A DNA stretch of 64,000 nt from Sulfuritalea sp. (lineage in GTDB: Bacteria; Pseudomonadota; Gammaproteobacteria; Burkholderiales; Rhodocyclaceae), in the NCBI GenBank assembly GCA_030651305.1, contig JAUSCI010000072.1, positions 1 through 64,000 on the forward strand, in the 5' to 3' direction. The translations under genes and the position numbers were made by a program. Shown here one piece after another: positions 42,660 to 52,995 of this stretch. Below the pieces are notes generated by a model, which saw nothing but the letters and a program-made list of their open reading frames with translations, ran no database searches and was not told the origin of the DNA. Position 1 is the stretch's first letter. The number at the start of each line of letters is the position of its first letter.

Positions 42660-45161
42660 ATGATCTCCCTGCGGCTGGCGCTGCGCATGCTGGCCCGTGA
42701 CTGGCGCGCCGGCGAGCTGACGGTGCTGGGCATCGCCCTGATGCTGGCCGTCGCCGCCCTGACCAGCGTTGGTTTTCTCACCGATCGCGTCGAGCAGGCG
42801 CTGAAGCTCGAATCGCACCAACTGCTCGGCGGCGATCTGCTGCTGACGGCCGATCATCCCTGGGCTGACAGTTTTCGCCGGGAGGCGGCAATGCGTGGCC
42901 TGAAACAGGCCGAGAGCGCCACCTTTCCTAGCATGGTCAGCCTGGGCAGCGCTGCCCTGCTCGCCGAGATCAAGGCCGTGTCAGCGGGTTATCCGTTGCG
43001 CGGGGCCTTGCGCACCGCACCGCTACTGAACGCGCCGGATGCCGAGAATCCGCTTGTGCCGCAAGCCGGCGAAGCCTGGCCCGACGAGCGCCTGGCGACG
43101 ACCCTGAGCCTCGCCCCGGGTACCGCGCTGGCGCTCGGCCGCATTTCGCTGGTCAGCGGTCCGGTGCTGACCCTGGAACCGGATCGTGGCATGAACGTGT
43201 TTGCACTCGCGCCGCGCCTGATGATCAACTTCGCCGACCTGCCGGCCACTGGTCTGATTCAGAGCGGTAGCCGGGTTCACTATCGCCTGCATCTGGCTGG
43301 CGACATGGCGACGGTGGCGGCGTTCGAGACCTGGGCCAGGACGCAGCTTGGGCGGGGCGAGAAGATCGAAAGCCTGGACAACGCCCGGCCCGAAATTCGC
43401 AATGTGACGGAACGGGCACAACGCTTTCTGCGACTGGCAGCGCTGCTGGCGGTGATCCTTGCTGCGGTCGCGGTGGCGCTGGCCGCCGAGCGCTACATGC
43501 GGCGGCATCTCGACGGCTGCGCGGTGATGCGCTGCATGGGCGCCTCGGGGCCACAATTGCTGCTGATTCATGGCGGCGAATTCCTGCTGTTCGGCCTTGG
43601 CGCGACGCTGGCGGGCTGCGCCGTGGGCTATGCCGTGCAGGCGGCGCTGCAACAACTGCTCGCCGGCTTGCTGGTGACGAGGCTGCCAGCCCCATCCCTG
43701 TTGCCCTGGGCGCATGGCCTGCTGGTCGGACTCACGCTGATCATCGGCTTCGCCCTGCCGCCCTTGCTGCGCCTGAAACGCGTGCCGACGATACGCGTCC
43801 TGCGCCGCGAGTGGAGCGGGTCCGAATTTTCCTCACTGTCGGCGTCGGTCGGCGCCTACCTGCTCGGCGCATTGGTGCTGGCAGGGCTGATGCTGTGGAT
43901 GGCGGGAGACCTGCGCCTGGGCCTGATCGTGCTGGCCGGCTTCATGATCGCCCTCGGCTTTTTCGCGCTGATGGCGCGGCTGCTGCTTGCCGCCCTGGGT
44001 CGTTTGCGTCCGGCGGGCAGAGGATACGGCTGGCGCCACGGGCTGGCCAATCTGCGCCGACGGCTTGCCGCAACCCTGGTGCAGGCGGTGGCCCTGGCGC
44101 TGGGCCTGACGGCCTTGCTGCTGCTTACCGTCGCGCGCGGCGATTTGCTCGACAGCTGGCAGGCAAGGGTTCCGGCCAATGCGCCGAATCGCTTTGCGAT
44201 CAACATTCAGGGCGATCAGCGTGTCGCCATCGCCGACTTCTTCAAGGCGCGCGGGCTGGCGGCGCCGGAACTGGAGCCGATGGTGCGGGGTCGCCTGGTA
44301 CTGGTGAACGGCCAGGCGGTGGGGCCGGAGAACTATGCCGATGATCGCGCCCAGCGTCTCGTCGATCGCGAATTCAATCTGTCGTGGTCGGCCCAGCTTC
44401 CCCCCGGCAATACCGTCAGCGGCGGGCGCTGGCACGGCGCCACGCGGGCAGCGGAGTTCTCGGTCGAGCAGGGCCTGGCCGAGACGCTGAATCTCAAGCT
44501 CGGCGATCGCCTGGCCTATGACATTGCCGGCAATCGGGTCGAGGCCGTGATCACCAGCCTCAGAAAACTCGATTGGGATTCGATGCGCGTCAATTTCTTT
44601 GTCATGTCACCGCCCGGTGTGCTGGACAATTTTCCTGTCAGCTACATCACCAGCTTCCACCTGCCGACCGACAAGGCCGGCGCCATACCCGAACTGGTGC
44701 GGGCCTTCCCCAACCTGACCGTGATCGATGTCGCCGCCCTGGTCAAGCAACTGCATGCGACCATCGATCAGGTCGCCCGCGCCGTGCAACTGGTGTTCGG
44801 CTTCGCCGTGCTGGCCGGGTTGGCGGTGCTCTACGCGGCGCTGCAGGCCAGCAGCGATGAGCGTCGTCACGAACTGGCCGTGCTGCGCGCCCTGGGCGCC
44901 CGCAGTCGCCAATTATCCAGTGCGTTGCTGGCCGAGTTTGCCGCCCTTGGCGCGCTCGCCGGCCTGCTTGCCGGCATCGCCGCCAGCCTCATCGGCTGGG
45001 GCCTGGCGCGCTTCGCCTTTCGCCTCGACTACCTGCCGCAGCCGGGGCTGTGGCTTATCGGACTGTTGGCCGGGGCCGTGCTGGTAATCGTTGCCGGTTG
45101 GCTGGGTGCTTCATCCATGCTGCGCCAGTCGGCGCTGCCGGCCTTGCGGGCGGCGCAATAG
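42660..45161 (+). CDS. ABC-type permease with two FtsX-like domains (YbbP-like)
   Basis: The 833-residue inner membrane protein has the layout of the YbbP/MacB-type large permeases. One N-terminal helix (ALRMLARDWRAGELTVLGIA) is followed by a periplasmic domain, then FtsX-like three-helix blocks at about 255-375 and 695-830. The last opens with VQLVFGFAVLAGLAVLYAAL and ends with HELAVLRALGARSRQLSSAL before it. The ATPase that should partner it is not adjacent, so it must be encoded elsewhere. Substrate is unknown. Lipoprotein or lysophospholipid handling is seen in relatives. Confidence 0.85.
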   Translation: MISLRLALRMLARDWRAGELTVLGIALMLAVAALTSVGFLTDRVEQALKLESHQLLGGDLLLTADHPWADSFRREAAMRGLKQAESATFPSMVSLGSAALLAEIKAVSAGYPLRGALRTAPLLNAPDAENPLVPQAGEAWPDERLATTLSLAPGTALALGRISLVSGPVLTLEPDRGMNVFALAPRLMINFADLPATGLIQSGSRVHYRLHLAGDMATVAAFETWARTQLGRGEKIESLDNARPEIRNVTERAQRFLRLAALLAVILAAVAVALAAERYMRRHLDGCAVMRCMGASGPQLLLIHGGEFLLFGLGATLAGCAVGYAVQAALQQLLAGLLVTRLPAPSLLPWAHGLLVGLTLIIGFALPPLLRLKRVPTIRVLRREWSGSEFSSLSASVGAYLLGALVLAGLMLWMAGDLRLGLIVLAGFMIALGFFALMARLLLAALGRLRPAGRGYGWRHGLANLRRRLAATLVQAVALALGLTALLLLTVARGDLLDSWQARVPANAPNRFAINIQGDQRVAIADFFKARGLAAPELEPMVRGRLVLVNGQAVGPENYADDRAQRLVDREFNLSWSAQLPPGNTVSGGRWHGATRAAEFSVEQGLAETLNLKLGDRLAYDIAGNRVEAVITSLRKLDWDSMRVNFFVMSPPGVLDNFPVSYITSFHLPTDKAGAIPELVRAFPNLTVIDVAALVKQLHATIDQVARAVQLVFGFAVLAGLAVLYAALQASSDERRHELAVLRALGARSRQLSSALLAEFAALGALAGLLAGIAASLIGWGLARFAFRLDYLPQPGLWLIGLLAGAVLVIVAGWLGASSMLRQSALPALRAAQ

Positions 45162-45297
45162 GGACGCGTACCGGCGCCGAGGCCGGCCGGGCCAACCGGC
45201 GTCAGGCGGAAATGCCTTGCTTGAGAAGCGGCGGGGGGGACCGGACACAGCGCGCCCGGTACTGAGTGACGCAGCTTGGTCTGATGCATAATGAAGC

Positions 45298-47022
45298 ATG
45301 CGTGCGCCACTGAATCGCTCATTCATGCACGACAGTCTGTCTCCATTGTGGACTCGCGCTGCGATCATGTTCGCCGTGGTCGCCATTGGCGTGCTGGCTT
45401 CACTTGTCGTCGCCTGGAGACACGCCGAGGTCAATATGCAGTCGGTGGCGCGCGAACGCGGTGCCGCGCTGTTCCGGTTGGTGGAGATAACGCGTGACTG
45501 GAACCATCGTCACGGTGGTGTCTATGTTCCGGTTACGAAGGCCATGCAGCCGAGTCATTTCCTTGAGCACAAGCGGCGCGATGTGGTAACGCAGGACGGA
45601 CTTGAGCTGACGCTGATCGATTCTGCCTTCATGACCCGGCAGATCGCCGAGATCGCGCAGCAGGCTGAAGGCGTTCATTTGCACCTCACCAGCCTCAAGC
45701 CGCTGCGCCCGGCCAATGCCGCGGACGCGTGGGAGACTGATGCGCTCAACCGCTTCGAGGGCGGTTTGGCCGAGATCGTCGAACTGATTCCGGGTGCGAC
45801 GCCCGTGCATCGCTACATGGCGCCGCTCAAGATTTCCGAACCGTGCATGCTTTGTCACGAGACACAGGGCTATCACCTGGGGCAGGTTCGCGGCGGGATT
45901 TCCGTCACCATGCCGGCCGCGGATCTGCTGGCAATTCGTGACAGCGCGCGCATCCGCTCGACGGTAATTCACGGTTTGATGCTTGCCGTGGTCTCCGCCT
46001 TGCTGCATTTGCTGGTGAATCGCACGCGAGACCATGTAACGGTCCTGGAACGGCTCGCTCGGGACCAGGAGCGAGTGATCGCCGAGCGCACCGGCGCCTT
46101 GTCGGACGCAAATGAAGAACTGGGACGTCAACTGGCCAACCGCGAGTTGGATGCAGTCGTATTCGACAACGCGGCGGAGGCGATCATCGTTACCGACGAA
46201 GCGGGCCTCATCGTTCAGGTCAATCCGGCTTTTTCCATCATTACCGGCTATGCCGCCAGCGAGGCGCAGGGGCGGTCCGTGTCGATCCTCAAGTCGAGCC
46301 GGCATCCACCGGAGTTCTTCGTCGACATGTGGCAAGCCCTGAAGCGCGAGGGCCGCTGGCAAGGCGAGGTCTGGAATCGACGCAAGAACGGCGAACTATT
46401 CGTGGTCTGGATGGCCATTGGCAGAATCACTGCCGGCGGCCAACCGGTACGCTACGTGGCGACGCTGACCGACATCACGCGGCGCAAGGAACTGGAGGAG
46501 GAACTGCGGCACCGGGCCTATCACGATCCGCTGACCGACCTGCCCAATCGCGCGCTGTTCGCCGATCGCCTGCGAGTTGCGCTCTTGCAGGCCCAGCGCC
46601 ATGGCCGCGGCTTTGCCCTCTGTTTCATCGATCTGGACTACTTCAAGCAGGTCAACGACAAGTTCGGCCATGCCGCCGGCGACGACTTGCTGGTCGAGAC
46701 TGCCGGACGCCTGCGCAGGACTGTGCGTGCCGCCGATACGATTGCGCGGCTTGGCGGCGACGAGTTTGCCGCGATCCTTACGGAAGCCGGCTCACGCCCC
46801 GAAATCGAAGAGGTAGCCGCACGCGTCGTCGCCGATCTGGCGCGGCCCTTCGAGTTGAATGCCGGCACCGCGCATATCTCATGCAGCATTGGTATCGCCG
46901 TGTTTCCGGAGCACGGCATGGATGTTGAAGTGCTGCAGCACAACGCCGATGCCGCGCTCTACGAAGTGAAGAACTCGAGCCGCAATGCCTATCGCATTGG
47001 CGTGAAGGACGCGGCAGGCTGA
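45298..47022 (+). CDS. Membrane diguanylate cyclase with DUF3365-type sensor, CxxCH motif and PAS
   Basis: The 574-residue protein makes cyclic di-GMP. An N-terminal helix (residues about 22-42) is followed by a periplasmic DUF3365-like sensor containing CMLCH near residue 183, a covalent haem c motif. A second helix (about 220-240) and a short coiled coil precede a PAS domain (about 280-395), which has VNPAFSIITGYAASEAQG. The GGDEF domain follows, with YHDPLTDLPNRALF and LGGDEFAAI. An inhibitory I-site RAAD lies five residues before GGDEF. I infer redox or gas sensing by haem. The start at 45298 (ATG) is used; an ATG at 45325 is possible. Confidence 0.9.
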   Translation: MRAPLNRSFMHDSLSPLWTRAAIMFAVVAIGVLASLVVAWRHAEVNMQSVARERGAALFRLVEITRDWNHRHGGVYVPVTKAMQPSHFLEHKRRDVVTQDGLELTLIDSAFMTRQIAEIAQQAEGVHLHLTSLKPLRPANAADAWETDALNRFEGGLAEIVELIPGATPVHRYMAPLKISEPCMLCHETQGYHLGQVRGGISVTMPAADLLAIRDSARIRSTVIHGLMLAVVSALLHLLVNRTRDHVTVLERLARDQERVIAERTGALSDANEELGRQLANRELDAVVFDNAAEAIIVTDEAGLIVQVNPAFSIITGYAASEAQGRSVSILKSSRHPPEFFVDMWQALKREGRWQGEVWNRRKNGELFVVWMAIGRITAGGQPVRYVATLTDITRRKELEEELRHRAYHDPLTDLPNRALFADRLRVALLQAQRHGRGFALCFIDLDYFKQVNDKFGHAAGDDLLVETAGRLRRTVRAADTIARLGGDEFAAILTEAGSRPEIEEVAARVVADLARPFELNAGTAHISCSIGIAVFPEHGMDVEVLQHNADAALYEVKNSSRNAYRIGVKDAAG

Positions 47023-47037
47023 ATCAGTGCCGGAATG

Positions 47038-47901
47038 TCAGTTCAGGGTTCGTGCCAACCGGATGCGGAATTCGCGTACCAGATCGTCATGCTGCGGGTC
47101 GCCGCCCAATAGCGTGAATAGATCGACCATGGTCTTGCGCGCAGCTTCTTCCTGCCATGTGCGTTCGCGGCGGACGATCTCCAGCAAGTGCTCCAGCGCG
47201 GCACGGTAGTCGTGCGCCAGCGCCAGCGTGTGGGCCAGTTGCAGGCGGGCGTCGAGATCGCTGGCGTTGGCGTCGATGCGGGCTTTGAGCGTGACCGGGT
47301 CGGCGCCCGCGCCGGCAGTCACCAGCTTGAGTCGGGCTTGCAGCGCGCGCATGCGATCGATCCCCTGGGCTGTGTGCTCAAGCGCGTCGAGGATGGCTCG
47401 CGCGGCGTCGACATTGTGCATGTCGATGTAAATTTCGGCGAGATCGAGTTGCACGGTCTCGTTGGCCGGATCGAGTTGCGCGGCATCGACCAGCAGCGAG
47501 CAAGCAAGCTCTGCCTCGCCCCTGGCGCGTGCTTCCAGCGCGGCGACGCGCAGCGGTTCGGCGCGAGAAGGCATGAGGTCGTCGATGAAGGCGCGGATCT
47601 GCGCTTCGGGCAGCACGCCGGTGAATTCCCTGGCCAACTTGCCGTTGACGAAAGCCTTGACACTGGGGATGCTGCGCACGCCATAGTGCGCAGCGAGTTC
47701 CTGATGCTGGTCGGAATTTACCTTGGCCAGAATGAAACGCCCGCCGTACTCGACTGCCAGCTTTTCCAGCACCGGTTTCAGGGTTCGGCAGGGCGCGCAC
47801 CACTCCGCCCAGAAGTCCACCAGGACCGGGGTATGGAGCGAGGCGTCGATGACTTTTTGCTGAAAGTCGGCGACACCGACATCGAGTGAAAACCTGTTCA
47901 T
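47038..47901 (-). CDS. Thioredoxin-TPR co-chaperone (CnoX/YbbN-like)
   Basis: The 287-residue protein has a thioredoxin domain (residues about 1-110) with FWAEWCAPCRTLKP and a cis-proline segment VRSIPSVKAFVNG. A tetratricopeptide part follows (about 120-285, ACSLLVDAAQLDPANETVQL). This arrangement matches CnoX/YbbN, a redox-linked holdase that passes clients to GroEL. Here the active site is CxxC rather than the SxxC of E. coli CnoX, so thiol oxidoreductase activity is plausible. I chose the ATG at 47901; readings 28 codons longer look unrelated. It is divergent from purL. Confidence 0.9.
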   Translation of the reverse strand: MNRFSLDVGVADFQQKVIDASLHTPVLVDFWAEWCAPCRTLKPVLEKLAVEYGGRFILAKVNSDQHQELAAHYGVRSIPSVKAFVNGKLAREFTGVLPEAQIRAFIDDLMPSRAEPLRVAALEARARGEAELACSLLVDAAQLDPANETVQLDLAEIYIDMHNVDAARAILDALEHTAQGIDRMRALQARLKLVTAGAGADPVTLKARIDANASDLDARLQLAHTLALAHDYRAALEHLLEIVRRERTWQEEAARKTMVDLFTLLGGDPQHDDLVREFRIRLARTLN

Positions 47902-48053
47902 GAGCCGCGTGGGTCCGGTGTTTATTGTCTTGCCGCAGTTTCTCAGGCTTGGCCGCCGAATGCAATTCGGCGCCGAAGCCGACATTCGGGTCAGGGTATA
48001 ATTCCCTGCCTTGGATTTTCATCCCGCCTTCCACCCGCCCCGGTCCGTCCATC

Positions 48054-51000
48054 ATGGCTGAATTCCTTGCCCTGCGCGGTTCTGCTGCGTTTTCGGCGTC
48101 CCGCCTTGCGCGCCTGCAACAGGCTGTCGGCGAAACAATTTCCGGTATTCGACTGGCCGCCGAGCACTGGTATTTTGTCGAGATCGACGCACCGCTGAAC
48201 GCGGACGAACAAGGTCGGCTGAAGGATTTGCTGGGAATTCCCGTCAAGCTTCCGCTGGCGCCCGATGGAGATCTGCTGCTGGTTACGCCGCGCCTGGGCA
48301 CCATTTCGCCATGGAGTTCAAAGGCCACCGACATCGCGCGAAATTGCGGGTTTGTCACGGTCAGGCGCGTCGAGCGCGCTGTGGCCTACCATGCGGCTTT
48401 TCGTGTTTCCAGCAAGCTCGGGCAAAAGTTATGCGAAGCGGTATCCCCTGGTGGGACGGCGCTGGCGGCACGCCTCCACGATCGCATGACCGAGTCCGTG
48501 CTCGATTCCGTCGATGCAGCCGCAGCCCTGTTCCATCATGTCGCGCCGCAACCGCTGACCAGCATTGACCTGCTGGGCGGTGGCCGCGATGCGCTGGTCG
48601 ATGCCAATACCGAACTGGGCCTGGCGCTTTCCGCCGACGAGATGGATTATCTGGTGGAGAATTTTGCCAGGCTGCAACGCAATCCGACCGACGTCGAACT
48701 CATGATGTTCGCCCAGGCCAATTCCGAGCATTGCCGGCACAAGATTTTCAATGCGAGCTGGACGGTGGATGGAGAGCACCAGCCATTGTCCCTGTTCGGC
48801 ATGATCCGCGAAACGCACAAGGCGCATCCCGAAGGCACCGTGGTGGCCTATTCGGACAACGCGGCGGTGATCGAGGGCGCGTCGATCAGGCGTTTCTACC
48901 CCCGTGCCGACGGCGCCTACGCCTACAGCGAGCAGACCACGCACATCCTGGCCAAGGTCGAGACACACAATCATCCCACCGCGATTTCGCCTTTCCCCGG
49001 CGCAGCAACCGGTTCGGGCGGCGAGATTCGCGACGAAGGCGCCACCGGGCGCGGCTCCAAGCCGAAGGCCGGCCTGTGCGGTTTTTCGGTGTCCGACCTG
49101 CGCATTCCCGGCTACGCGCAAGCGTGGGAATCGAACTACGGCAAACCCGAGCGAATCGCTTCGGCACTCGATATCATGATCGAAGGCCCGCTCGGTGCCG
49201 CCGCCTTCAACAACGAGTTCGGCCGGCCCAATCTGGCCGGCTATTTCCGCAGCTTCGAGCAGGATTTCAACGGCGAGATGCGCGGCTATCACAAGCCGAT
49301 CATGATTGCCGGCGGCATGGGCAACATCGCCGCCGAAGATTCCTTCAAGATCAAGTTTCCGGCGGGCACCTTGCTGATCCAGTTGGGCGGCCCAGGCATG
49401 CTGATTGGATTGGGCGGCGGCGCCGCGTCGTCGATGGCGACCGGCTCCAATACGGCGGACCTCGACTTTGCCTCGGTGCAGCGCGGCAATCCGGAGATCC
49501 AGCGCCGCGCGCAGGAAGTCATAGACAGGTGCTGGCAGCAGGGCGACAGCAATCCGATCCTCGCCATCCACGATGTCGGCGCCGGCGGCATTTCGAACGC
49601 CATGCCGGAACTCGCCCACGATGCGGGCCGCGGCGCGGCCTTTGATCTGCGCGCCATTCCGAGTGAAGAGCCGGGCATGAGTCCCCGCGAAATATGGAGC
49701 AACGAGGCGCAGGAACGCTACGTGCTGGCCATCGCGCCCGAACGTCTGCCCGAATTCCGCAGCCTGTGCGAACGCGAGCGCTGTCCCTTTGCGGTGCTCG
49801 GCGTCGCCACCGATGACGGCCAACTCACGGTGAAGGATGATCACTTCGGCAACATGCCGGTCGATATGCCGATGGAAGTCCTGCTCGGCAAGGCGCCGAA
49901 GCTGCATCGCGATGCGCAACGCCAGGCGGTTTCGATGCCGCCGCTGAATGTCGCCGATATCGACCTGCAGGAGGCGGCGCTGCGCGTGCTGCGGCTGCCG
50001 GCGGTGGCATCGAAGAATTTTCTGATCACCATTGGTGATCGCAGCGTCGGCGGCCTTACGGCGCGCGACCAGATGGTCGGCCCCTGGCAGGTTCCGGTGG
50101 CGGATGTAGCCGTCACCACGATGGGCTACGACACGCTGTGCGGCGAGTGTTTTGCCATGGGCGAGCGTACGCCGTTGGCATTGCTCGATGCGCCGGCCTC
50201 GGGCCGCATGGCGGTGGGCGAGGCGATCACCAATCTGGCCGCGGCCGCAATTGGGGAAATGAGCGGCGATATCGGACGCATCAAACTTTCCGCCAACTGG
50301 ATGGCGGCCGCCGGCCACGGCCATGAGGATGCGGCGCTGTTCGATACGGTCAAGGCCGTTGGCATCGACTTCTGTCCGGCGCTCGGTGTCTCGATTCCGG
50401 TCGGCAAGGATTCCCTGTCGATGCGCACAAAATGGGACGAGCAGGGCGCACAGAAACAGGTCACTGCGCCGCTCTCCTTGATCGTCACGGCCTTTGCCCC
50501 GGTCGAGGACGTCCGCCGCACGCTGACGCCGCAACTGCGGCCCGATGCCGAGGCGGGCGAAACCGAACTGGTCCTGATCGATCTCGGTTTTGGCCGAAAC
50601 CGTCTCGGCGGCTCGGCGCTGGCGCAGGTGTATGGCGTCAGCGGCGACCTGACGCCGGACGCCGAAGCCGCCTCGCTTAAAGCGTTTTTTGGTGCAATTC
50701 AAGGGCTGAACCGCGACGGAAGAATTCTCGCCTACCATGATCGCTCCGACGGCGGCTTGTTCGCGACCGTGTGCGAGATGAGCTTCGCTGCGCACGTCGG
50801 CGTCTCGCTCGATCTCGACGGACTTTGCGACGGATCATCGCTTGCCGCGCTGTTCAACGAGGAACTTGGCGCCGTGCTGCAGATACGACGGGCGGACCGC
50901 CCGATTGTCGTGCGGACGCTGCGCGATGCCGGCCTGGATGGCTGCACCCATGTCATCGGCATCACCAACGCGGCGGACGAAGTACGCATCTCGCGCAAGG

Positions 51001-52016
51001 CGAAGACGATTTTCACCGCCCGCCGCCACGACTTGCAGCGCACCTGGAGCGAGGTCAGCTTCCAGATCGCCCGACTGCGCGACGACCCGGTCTGCGTCCA
51101 GGAGGAGTTCGATGCCCTGCTCGACGCCGACAATCCTGGCCTGTCGATGGTTCCGACAGTCTCTGCCGGCGCCGCCGGCAGCCAATCAATAGCCCTCTCC
51201 CCCGGGGAGGGGGATGGGGGAAGGGCTCAAGTTTTGCCGCAGACAATCCGAGGCCAACGGCCGAGGATTGCGATTCTCCGTGAGCAAGGTGTCAATGGGC
51301 ATGTGGAAATGGCCGCTGCCTTCGAGCGCGCCGGATTTGCTCCGTACGACGTACACATGTCCGACCTGCAGGCCGGGCGCGTGCATCTGGCCGGGTTCAA
51401 GGGGCTGGCCGCGTGCGGCGGCTTTTCCTACGGCGACGTGCTCGGCGCGGGGCAGGGCTGGGCCAAGTCGGTGCTGTTCAACAATCGCTTGCGCGACGAA
51501 TTCGCCGCCTTCTTCGGTCGCGCCGACAGCTTTGCACTGGGTGTCTGCAACGGTTGCCAGATGATGGCGCATTTGGCTCCCATCATCCCCGGCGCCGAGC
51601 AGTGGCCGACTTTTCAGCGCAACCGCAGCGAGCAGTTCGAGGCGCGGGTGGTGATGGTCGAAATTCCCCAATCGGCGTCGATATTCCTTGCCGGCATGGC
51701 CGGCTCGAAACTGCCCGTGGTGGTCAGCCACGGCGAGGGTCGCGCCGAATTTGCCGCCAGTCAGACTGGCAAGGCGCTGGTCGCGATGCGCTACATCGAC
51801 AATCGCGGCGCGGTGGCGACTTCCTACCCCTTCAATCCCAATGGCTCACCGGACGGTTTGGCCGGCGTGACCACCGCCGATGGCCGTTTCACCATCATGA
51901 TGCCGCATCCGGAACGCACGTTTCGCACAGTCCAGATGTCATGGCATCCCGCGGGCCTGGGCGACGACGCACCGTGGCTCGCCATGTTCCGCAACGCGCG
52001 GCGGTGGCTGGGATAA
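48054..52016 (+). CDS. purL: Phosphoribosylformylglycinamidine synthase PurL (large, fused type)
   Basis: PurL converts FGAR to FGAM in purine synthesis using glutamine. The 1320-residue protein fuses the synthetase and amidotransferase. Landmarks are [20 protein letters not shown] near residue 80, [11 protein letters not shown] near 143, [16 protein letters not shown] near 220, [16 protein letters not shown] near 303, AVPIVGNKD-like [13 protein letters not shown] near 780, and the glutaminase [14 protein letters not shown] near 1075 with [11 protein letters not shown] (catalytic cysteine) near 1165. I chose the ATG at 48054 (MAEFLALRG). Two short segments look derived from repeats: 48424-48468 and 51190-51245. 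Both stay in frame. Confidence 0.96.
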   Translation: MAEFLALRGSAAFSASRLARLQQAVGETISGIRLAAEHWYFVEIDAPLNADEQGRLKDLLGIPVKLPLAPDGDLLLVTPRLGTISPWSSKATDIARNCGFVTVRRVERAVAYHAAFRVSSKLGQKLCEAVSPGGTALAARLHDRMTESVLDSVDAAAALFHHVAPQPLTSIDLLGGGRDALVDANTELGLALSADEMDYLVENFARLQRNPTDVELMMFAQANSEHCRHKIFNASWTVDGEHQPLSLFGMIRETHKAHPEGTVVAYSDNAAVIEGASIRRFYPRADGAYAYSEQTTHILAKVETHNHPTAISPFPGAATGSGGEIRDEGATGRGSKPKAGLCGFSVSDLRIPGYAQAWESNYGKPERIASALDIMIEGPLGAAAFNNEFGRPNLAGYFRSFEQDFNGEMRGYHKPIMIAGGMGNIAAEDSFKIKFPAGTLLIQLGGPGMLIGLGGGAASSMATGSNTADLDFASVQRGNPEIQRRAQEVIDRCWQQGDSNPILAIHDVGAGGISNAMPELAHDAGRGAAFDLRAIPSEEPGMSPREIWSNEAQERYVLAIAPERLPEFRSLCERERCPFAVLGVATDDGQLTVKDDHFGNMPVDMPMEVLLGKAPKLHRDAQRQAVSMPPLNVADIDLQEAALRVLRLPAVASKNFLITIGDRSVGGLTARDQMVGPWQVPVADVAVTTMGYDTLCGECFAMGERTPLALLDAPASGRMAVGEAITNLAAAAIGEMSGDIGRIKLSANWMAAAGHGHEDAALFDTVKAVGIDFCPALGVSIPVGKDSLSMRTKWDEQGAQKQVTAPLSLIVTAFAPVEDVRRTLTPQLRPDAEAGETELVLIDLGFGRNRLGGSALAQVYGVSGDLTPDAEAASLKAFFGAIQGLNRDGRILAYHDRSDGGLFATVCEMSFAAHVGVSLDLDGLCDGSSLAALFNEELGAVLQIRRADRPIVVRTLRDAGLDGCTHVIGITNAADEVRISRKAKTIFTARRHDLQRTWSEVSFQIARLRDDPVCVQEEFDALLDADNPGLSMVPTVSAGAAGSQSIALSPGEGDGGRAQVLPQTIRGQRPRIAILREQGVNGHVEMAAAFERAGFAPYDVHMSDLQAGRVHLAGFKGLAACGGFSYGDVLGAGQGWAKSVLFNNRLRDEFAAFFGRADSFALGVCNGCQMMAHLAPIIPGAEQWPTFQRNRSEQFEARVVMVEIPQSASIFLAGMAGSKLPVVVSHGEGRAEFAASQTGKALVAMRYIDNRGAVATSYPFNPNGSPDGLAGVTTADGRFTIMMPHPERTFRTVQMSWHPAGLGDDAPWLAMFRNARRWLG
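48424..48468 (+). repeat. Dispersed repeat copy B, inside purL
   Basis: The coding sequence here holds AAAAGTTATG followed by CGAAGC, CGGTATCCCCTGGTGGGA and GGCGCTGGCGG. The 18-base CGGTATCCCCTGGTGGGA occurs identically upstream of dadA (54647-54664), and GGCGCTGGCGG follows the same blocks after mfd. It encodes about 15 residues ([14 protein letters not shown]) between recognisable PurL parts. The frame is kept. Confidence 0.6.
51190..51227 (+). repeat. Hairpin-like G/C-run repeat in the PurL linker
   Basis: CCCTCTCCCCC faces GGGGAGGGGG and a further GATGGGGGAAGGG in a stretch with the look of an intergenic repeat. It sits in the PurL linker just before the amidotransferase domain and encodes GEGDGG and nearby residues, followed by an unusual LPQTIRGQ before [14 protein letters not shown]. 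Typical linkers are shorter. The reading frame passes through it. Confidence 0.55.
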
Positions 52017-52122
52017 GAGTCGGCGCTGGGCGTAGGCGGGAATTCGCGGAGCACTGCTCCGCGCCGCCGTAGCCGGCCGACTGTGCAAAGTCGGCCGTGG
52101 AGGGACGGCGCTGAAATAAAAA

Positions 52123-52142
52123 ACGGGAGCTGCGGCTCCCGT
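52123..52142. terminator. Bidirectional rho-independent terminator between purL and the PpiC gene
   Basis: ACGGGAGC (52123-52130) and GCTCCCGT (52135-52142) pair around a TGCG loop, with A-rich sequence on the left and a run of seven T on the right. It should terminate purL on the plus strand and the peptidyl-prolyl isomerase gene on the minus strand. Confidence 0.92.
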
Positions 52143-52165
52143 TTTTTTGATGCCGTCGTTTGTGC

Positions 52166-52963
52166 TTAGTCGACCTTGGCCTTGGCGCGCAATTCGTCGA
52201 TATGCTTTTGCACCATGCGCTGCGTCAGTTGCTGGCCGATCTGGCCCTTGGCTTCGTCGATCCCCGGCAGCTTCAGTTCGCGGGTGTCTTCCAACTGGAT
52301 CACGTGCCAGCCGAAGTCGCTCTTCACCGGGGTTTCGGTGAACTTGCCCTTTTCCAGCTTGGTCATGGCCGCCGAGAAAGGCGGAACGAAAGAGGCAGGG
52401 TTGGCCCAGCCGAGATCGCCGCCGCGTTCCTTGGAACCGGGGTCCTTGGATTCCTTGGCCAGGTCTTCGATCTTTTCGCCCTTCTTCATCTTGGCGATGA
52501 TCGCCTTGGCGTCGTCTTCCTTCTCGACCAGGATGTGACGGGCCTTGTATTCCTTGTTGCCTAGCTTGGCCTTGATGTCCTCGTATTCCTTCTTGATCTG
52601 ATCCTCGGTGACCGGATGCCCCTTCACGTAGTCGTTGAGGTAGGCGCCGATCAGCACACCCTGGCGGGCGAGGTCGATCTGACCTTGGACTTCCGCTTTC
52701 TTGTCGAAGCCCTTCTTGATGGATTCCTGCGTCAGAACCTCGCGGCGAACGAGTTCCTCGGTCACGGCCTTGCGCAGTTCCGGAGAATCAGGCTGTCCTT
52801 GTGCCGCCTGACCGGCAATCAGCGCATCGGCACGGATCTTGGGGATGGCCTTGCCATTGACGGTGGCGAATGCCGTCGAGTCTTTCTTCTGGGCAAAGGC
52901 GGGAGCTGCGCTGATCGATACGGCGAAGGCAAGCAGCAGGGCATGGCGGAGAGTACGATTCAT
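52166..52963 (-). CDS. Periplasmic PpiC-type peptidyl-prolyl isomerase
   Basis: The 265-residue protein is a secreted parvulin: a signal peptide (RHALLLAFAVSISAAPAFA), a helical N-terminal SurA-like part (about 30-130) with KIRADALIAGQ, and the rotamase domain (about 130-225) with KARHILVEKEDDAKAI and SDFGWHVIQLEDTREL. It acts on outer membrane proteins in the periplasm by analogy. I chose the ATG at 52963; a longer frame from 52999 adds a non-signal stretch. It is the last gene of a minus-strand cluster led by msrB. Confidence 0.9.
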   Translation of the reverse strand: MNRTLRHALLLAFAVSISAAPAFAQKKDSTAFATVNGKAIPKIRADALIAGQAAQGQPDSPELRKAVTEELVRREVLTQESIKKGFDKKAEVQGQIDLARQGVLIGAYLNDYVKGHPVTEDQIKKEYEDIKAKLGNKEYKARHILVEKEDDAKAIIAKMKKGEKIEDLAKESKDPGSKERGGDLGWANPASFVPPFSAAMTKLEKGKFTETPVKSDFGWHVIQLEDTRELKLPGIDEAKGQIGQQLTQRMVQKHIDELRAKAKVD

Positions 52964-52995
52964 TTTGGTTCCTGAATTGTGTTGTGCGGAAGGTG

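Noticed and set aside
48429-50795. A 788-residue minus-strand frame opposite purL
   Set aside because: It lies wholly under conserved PurL motifs and has shadow-like composition, with no start signal.
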